Position numbers and translations under genes: made by a program
Shown here: piece after piece, positions 58,551 through 64,000 of the stretch
Layout: each line of letters starts with the position of its first letter
How positions within the stretch are numbered: the stretch's first letter is position 1
Assembly: GCA_022478985.1 (NCBI GenBank)
Contig: JAKSZP010017410.1
Span: forward strand, 1 to 64,000
Direction of reading: 5' to 3'
Origin: Massospora cicadina
Taxonomy: Eukaryota; Entomophthoromycota; Entomophthoromycetes; Entomophthorales; Entomophthoraceae
Length of the DNA stretch: 64,000 bases
Notes under the pieces: generated by a model
Databases searched by the model: none
What the model was told of the DNA's origin: nothing
The model's input: only the letters and a program-made list of their open reading frames with translations

Positions 58551-58724
58551 TCATTGACTGTGGGAAACTCACTTTTCTCTTATAGTATAAGAACTAGCAA
58601 ACTTTATAGTAAAGGCTGTTGAGTTTATCTGTTATCTTGTGTTATTTATTAGATATCAAATACTTTTACTTATCTATTTTATTTAATTTTAAATTTAAGC
58701 TTTAGAAATCCCTCTTATTAGGCA

Positions 58725-61010
58725 ATGGCAGGGCCTAGTTCCTATGTGATAGTTCTTTTGGTAGAAAGTATCATGGTTGTCAATCTCATTGCTGTATTAG
58801 GTGTGGAAATGCAAGGGACTCAGACTGCTCCTACAGCTCACACTGCCAATATGGAAAATACTCCTCGTTGGTATTAGTAAAGATGCTAAGGTATCTGGGA
58901 ACAACACTGATAGTATGGATGAAACATGATAAAGAAGAAGAAATGCGTGAATATCCCCTGTAAGTGGCAAAAAACAAGTGGATGACAAATTTAAAATAAT
59001 AAGTAAACAGTTTCAAGACTATGGGACCTATGAAATGCTTCATCGTTTAGCTAAAGCAGTCATAAAAATCATAATAAACCAAAATCTTCTCACAAAGATG
59101 CCAACAGCTAATGGCCACACTTCTGGATGGCAATTGTGTCCATCCTTAGTCTAACTCCTGTCTTGGGATCTATTTTTTTGACCAGTTTTCTTACTTAACT
59201 CTCCTCTAATGGTTCCCTTTATTGCTTTATCAAAATGGTGATGCCTTGTGGATTCTTGTTGCTGTCCTGGGTTGGTGAATACCCACGATATAAGCCAGGT
59301 CTTTCCATGGAACATCAGATGTGTGACACAGTGATTAAAAAACACCAAGAAATGGAAACTGCCATTTGTAAGTGTAGTCAAGAGCTTGTACAGGATTATC
59401 CAATAGATTCTGATCCCAAGGATGATTTGAAGGCAGTTATGGCAACTTGCCTATAATTTTGACTACCATACCTGTACCAGAAGCTGCTCCTAGAGCTGCT
59501 ACTTTAAGCCCTGCCATAGTGGCCACGGCTTCTGTCAATCCCACTCATCTCTCTATCAACATTGATTGTTCTGTGATTTTGTTTCAATTTAATTGGGAAC
59601 CAGGATTCAGGAATTATTATCCAGTTAACCTAGCAACATTCCCAAATTTGATAAGTATGAAATATTTAATATGTTCATTTATGTTTTGAAATAAATATGG
59701 GAAACACTAAGAGCAGGAAAAACAGGCACACTAATAAGTCTGTTAGAATTTGTTAGTCAAGAGCTGGTACTGCTGAAGCTATGTGAAGCTGGCATGTCTT
59801 TTTATATTGATTGTCAGACATTTGCCCTCATGGCGCAAAAAATAATGTTGTGGGTTGAAATGAGTCAACATAGGGAAATGTCAGACATTTATGAGTTTCT
59901 GATGATAAGGGTAATTTAGATGATACTAATGATTTTATTGGACAAAAGATCCTGGCCAATTCTCAGTGGAACCCCACAAATTGTGATAACACTATTTTGA
60001 ATACCTCACGGGCAAATAACACTTGTGTAAGCAGTTGGATTACTCTGACCATGCGGCAGACTCTGAGGCGTCCATCAGATGGATCTCTCCCAGCCACTAC
60101 CAATCCCATTCAAGCACCCATGCGGGGAACACCCCCTTTTATAGGCGTGGTAGGGGTCCCCCAAGGTGAAAATATTTTTATATAACGGGAATTTTCTGAA
60201 ATTATCAAGTCATTACCCCACAGGTACATATTGCCAAATAATAACTCCCCATCTATAAATCAGCCAAAGTGAAGCAAATTTTCTAAGCTTTGATAGGCTA
60301 TTTTTCATATTACCTAATTTGGATCAGCCTAAGCTATTCTGAAACTATCATTTCATTTCCCTCAACCCTCAATAAAGTTAAATGCTAAATAATAAATAGT
60401 GAGAGGGTACGTTTTCAATCTTATCCCCATGAGACTCAGTAAACTTATCAAAAACCTCAACTTTTTAATATTTAAGTTTCTTATTTTTATTATCTTCCTG
60501 TGGATACCTTCCCTACTTGTTGTAGTTTAGTCTCATTAGTACCAGCGAGCCTGGAAATATCCTAAAATACAACATTGCTAAAGTCGTTGTAATGAAATAA
60601 GATTTATGGCCAGAGCTGATGATAGGACAAAAAACCGCCTATCTTTCCATTATTTTTTAATCCAGATGAAGAAGTATTAGCCTTTATAAACCATTTTTAT
60701 TATGGAGCCCAGTTTTTGTATGTGGCTAAGGTTCTGAGCCACTATGATGCTTAGATCGCTCTATGACTTGCCTGAAATCCTCACAAGGAATTAACTGGGC
60801 CATGTTACCCAATTTTAGAATTCAAACCGCCATAACCAAGATGGTAAACTACCTCCACCGCTTCACCCTCACCTTTAGTGCGCTTAATACTGTATACTAT
60901 GATTATCAAAGTGGCCAACGCTGGTCTACCCCCTAAGAAGGATTATACTATTAATTATGCAACCTGTGCTAATGAAGAAATGGTGGAAAAAGGCTTGGCG
61001 GAATAAAATT
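58725..61010 (+). pseudogene. E10 gag with N-terminal hydrophobic module
   Basis: It starts MAGPSSYVIVLLVESIMVVN. Two hydrophobic segments lie at 59115-59280 (MAIVSILSLTPVLGSIFLTS and FIKMVMPCGFLLLSWV) and are followed by a helical segment MCDTVIKKHQEMETAICKCS. A capsid-like part, EPGFRNYYPVNLATFPNLIS near 59595-59655, precedes the solo LTR and resumes after it (FFNPDEEVLAFINHFYYGAQ, about 60655-60715). L6 then interrupts. Stops are common. Confidence 0.6.
59812..60574 (+). repeat. Solo LTR of the E1 family in E10 gag
   Basis: It starts TGTCAGACATTTGCCC and ends AATACAACA (763 bp). Flanks TTGAT (59807-59811) and TTGCT (60575-60579) form a near-perfect 5-bp duplication. It is homologous, in inverse orientation, to the E1 LTR at 5336-6079. 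No internal region. Confidence 0.75.
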
Positions 61011-61023
61011 GGGATATTCTACT

Positions 61024-62937
61024 TCTGTTTATTTGAGGTAAGCTGACCAGGGGACGGACATTACTGAAACTAAAAACTAACGTAACTAATTTATTTAAAA
61101 AAACACCTAAAATGAGAGGATTATATGAAACTCACAGAATGAGAACAATCAACCAGGTGGGCAGCGGAAAACTGCTTATCCAACTATGGCGGAAGGGGAG
61201 AGGGGATTGGGGGGGTTAATCTTTGGCAGCAGATTCCTCATCCCAGAGTAGGGTATGTGTCAAGGCAAAGAGCAAGGGCGTCAGGGCATTGGCGGCATGT
61301 GGTTCAATATCACCGATGATTGGTATTTCATGGAAATTGCCAGCTAAGAAAATGGCGCTGATATATTTGGCTAAAGCTTTTTTAACTTTAATGCAGGCGT
61401 TTAGGAGAATAATGAACATGGCAATATTGGTTTGGGTAATCTTAGCTTTATAATTCTGTACTACAGGTAACACGTTCTGGATATCGTCATTGACATTTTT
61501 TAACAATTGATTCACTGTAATTTTACTTTCTGGGGTGAGGGTTGAGGGGACAACAGGAGGGGGAATACCTCCTGTGAGCATCACCACTGATTTGGTGACA
61601 GCTTTACAGAGGGGATGACCATCTGGTGTGGCAACTGTTTTGACTGCAAGCTGGTGGTCAATGCAAAATGATCTGGCATTTGGCTGTGGGGCATATAAAT
61701 GAGGGGGTATTTGGCATCCCATTCTACATTAATGAACCACTTGATTTGCAGAGATGGTTCTAAATGCAAATACCTGATTCGTCAATTTCAGCCAATTACT
61801 CCCATGGGTTCTGATTGAATTGAATTGGGGAATTGGCATATGGTTTAGGGTTGGTTGATTTATTGGAGGAAGCATGGGATCAAACTGAGGTCAAAGCCAG
61901 TACTTGATTGGAGGAATCATGTGTGGCACTGGGGCAAGGAGGAGGCTGATTGGTGGCTGCAGGTGCAGATGCAGCAACAGGCTTTGGGGGATGGGGAGGT
62001 AGGATCATACCCCATGCAAGAACTGGCAAGGGTAGGGTGGTGGACTGGAGGTCAGCGGGCAAATAATCTGAGCCATCAGAAGTAGCTAAGGAGGGGCACT
62101 TGCATTTTGAGTGGTTTAATTCAAAACAGGAGACAGATCTTCCACCCACCCTTGACGCAGGCCCAGAACGGATGGTCAGGGGCAGAAGGAATGATGGCAC
62201 GAGGGGGAATTATAATGAATATTTTGCTGAGTTCAAAACTGATTGTGGCATACGCCTGAGGCCCAATAAGTTGTGTGGCCCCATTTGGACAACAAATTGT
62301 AAGATGGGGTTGGAGACATAGGCTGCCAAACCTTCCATCAGCTCCTGGTGGAGCACTCAGGGGGAAGGTGGGTGGGAAAACCAGCAAACTGAACCACTAA
62401 AATGGTATCTGCTAGGAGCCAGGTCCAAATTGTGGGGAGAGGGGTACCCTGGAATACCAGAGGCACAGTTGCTGCAGTGGCGGCGTCAGCTTCACAGGTG
62501 AAGTCAAGATTAATACCCCTTATAGGGGCAGAAATTGATAAAACTGGCTGGAGTCATCACCACCTGAGCCATTTCAATAATGGATTGGTTGTGGTATGGA
62601 AAAGGTTTCCCATAGTCAACTCTAAGGCTGAAACGCATGTTGCTCTGGGGGAGCACCAGGTGGCAACGAGGTACCACTTGGGTATGAGTGAGGCGTGCGT
62701 CAAGATCCTTGGAGGAACAAATTGTCCTAGGGATTTGGTATGACTGGGTGAGTTAGTCCTAGTGCGTTTTCCCACCAAACGGAAAATGGCAGAGGGAGTT
62801 TTACCGCTGCCTTATACTGAAGCAGCTGGTGGAGAATCTGATGTCATTGGAGAAAAACTATGGTAGGCAATCAAAATTTACTTTCTTTGTTTTCTGTATA
62901 ATTTGCTCAGAAAGTTACGCTGAGCAGAATGAGAGTT
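61024..62937 (-). mobile_element. L6: ORF1-only LINE derivative (1914 bp)
   Basis: The perfect 15-bp target duplication TTGGGATATTCTACT is at 61009-61023 and 62938-62952. The 3' motif (inverse of GTCCGTCCCCTGGTCAGC) is at 61042-61059. ORF1 starts about 96 bp from the 5' end, as in L1. No endonuclease or RT. The length is identical to L1, so this is a unit that retrotransposes without ORF2. Confidence 0.9.
61216..62842 (-). pseudogene. L6 ORF1
   Basis: Minus strand: start MTSDSPPAASV near 62842; a knuckle remnant CFELNHSKCKC near 62130-62095 (first Cys lost); a Pro/Ala-rich linker; then an open 168-codon C-terminal domain (61722-61216) that is strongly helical, for example ITQTNIAMFIILLNACIKVK. 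This C-terminal domain is shared in position with L3/L5 and is the best-preserved part of the family. Confidence 0.72.
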
Positions 62938-62952
62938 TTGGGATATTCTACT

Positions 62953-64000
62953 AAACAACATATCTAGAATCTTAATAAATAATAATAACCTAATAAACTC
63001 AACTTGCTGACATGGTTGAACTGAAGACAGATGTCAGAATAAAGTTTCCATAAAAAATAATCATAAAAAATATTTTCTATACCTCCACCACCACAGTAAA
63101 AACTTTAACTTGCGCTTCTACCTAAGTCAAGTGGTCACTTTTGCCAATCAATCTATTACTGACACTGATGGATATTCCTATAAGCATACCTACTTAGATA
63201 TTAGTATGAACAATCTCCCAGTTCATGAAATTATTAATAGCAGTACGACAATCACCATAGTTTCATCTAAACTATTAACCGACTGGGAATTGCACCTGGC
63301 ATAGATCATCAAAAAAAATATGGAACTGCGTGACCCAGTGCCACCACTTCATTTAAAATTTATCTCTTACCACTAAATTGGACACATTTCTTTCAATACC
63401 TGCCATAGTGATACCCCAATAAATTTTGATAATTTGAAGAGACCTCTTTTATGAGGGCATTTGGGCTCATGGTCAACTTAAAAACCCTCGGAAATTTTTG
63501 GGACAACACCTTCCATTTTATTACACTAAAGAGGAACCACAGCATAAGAACCAACTTCCCATAATTGGTAAATTTGATTATAGTGAAAGAATTATAAAAT
63601 ATATATCAAAAAGGCTGTCAATGCACTCTAAATTTATCTTAGCAGATTTTAGATCAAATGGAATTCAATAAAGCTGGACAAAACTGTACTGTTGCCCCTA
63701 TTATCAAGTCCTTGTGAAACAGATATTAGTCTACAGATTTCTGGTGGCTTGTATGGTAAACTCCTTCCGCCACTGCACAAATCCAAAATAAAACCCATTG
63801 CTATAGCTAGTGCTTTTTACTTAATCAGGGAGAAATTAAGGCGTTTTTGAAAACACCCACTAATCCCCTATAAATGTAAAAAGGCACTTAATTACATATT
63901 TGCTTATATGTTGCTTTTCAAAAATGAAGTATTTAGGACTAAAAAGGAGATTGTAAGTTTAGGGTTACCTTATAATAGTCTGATATAACCACCAATCACC
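62953..64000 (+). pseudogene. E10 protease and downstream remnant
   Basis: An open 64-codon run (63110-63304) ends with MNNLPVHEIINSSTTITIVS, SKLLTDWEL. This matches a retropepsin start (V-x-A-L-I-D-S-G-A-x-x-x-F-I) with D-S-G changed to N-S-S, so it is inactive. The rest to 64000 is stop-rich and unassigned; RT would lie beyond the window. Confidence 0.55.

Overview
The window is eukaryotic nuclear DNA made almost entirely of decayed, nested retrotransposons. No cellular gene, rRNA or tRNA gene, or prokaryotic gene structure was recognised. The coding remnants are Ty3/gypsy-type gag, protease, dUTPase, RT, RNase H and integrase, plus AP-endonuclease/RT LINEs and one mariner-derived fold-back, nearly all broken by stops and frameshifts. 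This implies a large, repeat-rich genome. A fungus or another TE-rich eukaryote is plausible, but the sequence does not fix the taxon.

Layout: (1) 1-6079, a minus-strand gypsy element E1 (gag, protease, dUTPase, start of RT) with a short pol-less LTR element E2 (2255-5284) in its leader. (2) About 6.7-25.7 kb, a plus-strand gypsy element E3, split by an ORF1-only LINE (9654-11567), by a complete gypsy element E4 (11833-20994, itself carrying an LTR-like insert at 16750-17702) and by a 1.5 kb unknown insert (23582-25124). (3) 26069-40645, a plus-strand gypsy element E7 carrying a mariner fold-back in its 5' LTR, a solo LTR with a 72-bp minisatellite in its RNase H, and a full-length LINE L2 (34585-39858) before its 3' LTR. 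(4) 40646-41239 and 56639 to about 56850, the integrase and chromodomain of a chromovirus-like element E8. These halves are separated by a three-level LINE nest (41240-50352) and by an LTR element E9 (50358-56633). (5) About 57.5-64 kb, a plus-strand gypsy element E10 split by a solo LTR (59812-60574) and an ORF1-only LINE L6 (61024-62937).

Most boundaries rest on target-site duplications, on LTR pairs, or on reading frames that become continuous when the insert is removed. The features most worth following are: one 18-nt primer-binding site shared by six otherwise different LTR elements; a dUTPase-like domain between protease and RT in three of them; a two-transmembrane plus coiled-coil module upstream of gag in three; a family of about 1.9 kb ORF1-only LINEs that seem to be mobilised by the ORF2-bearing LINEs through a common 3' tail; and an LTR element that keeps gag and integrase, lacks RT, and has an ORF on the opposite strand.
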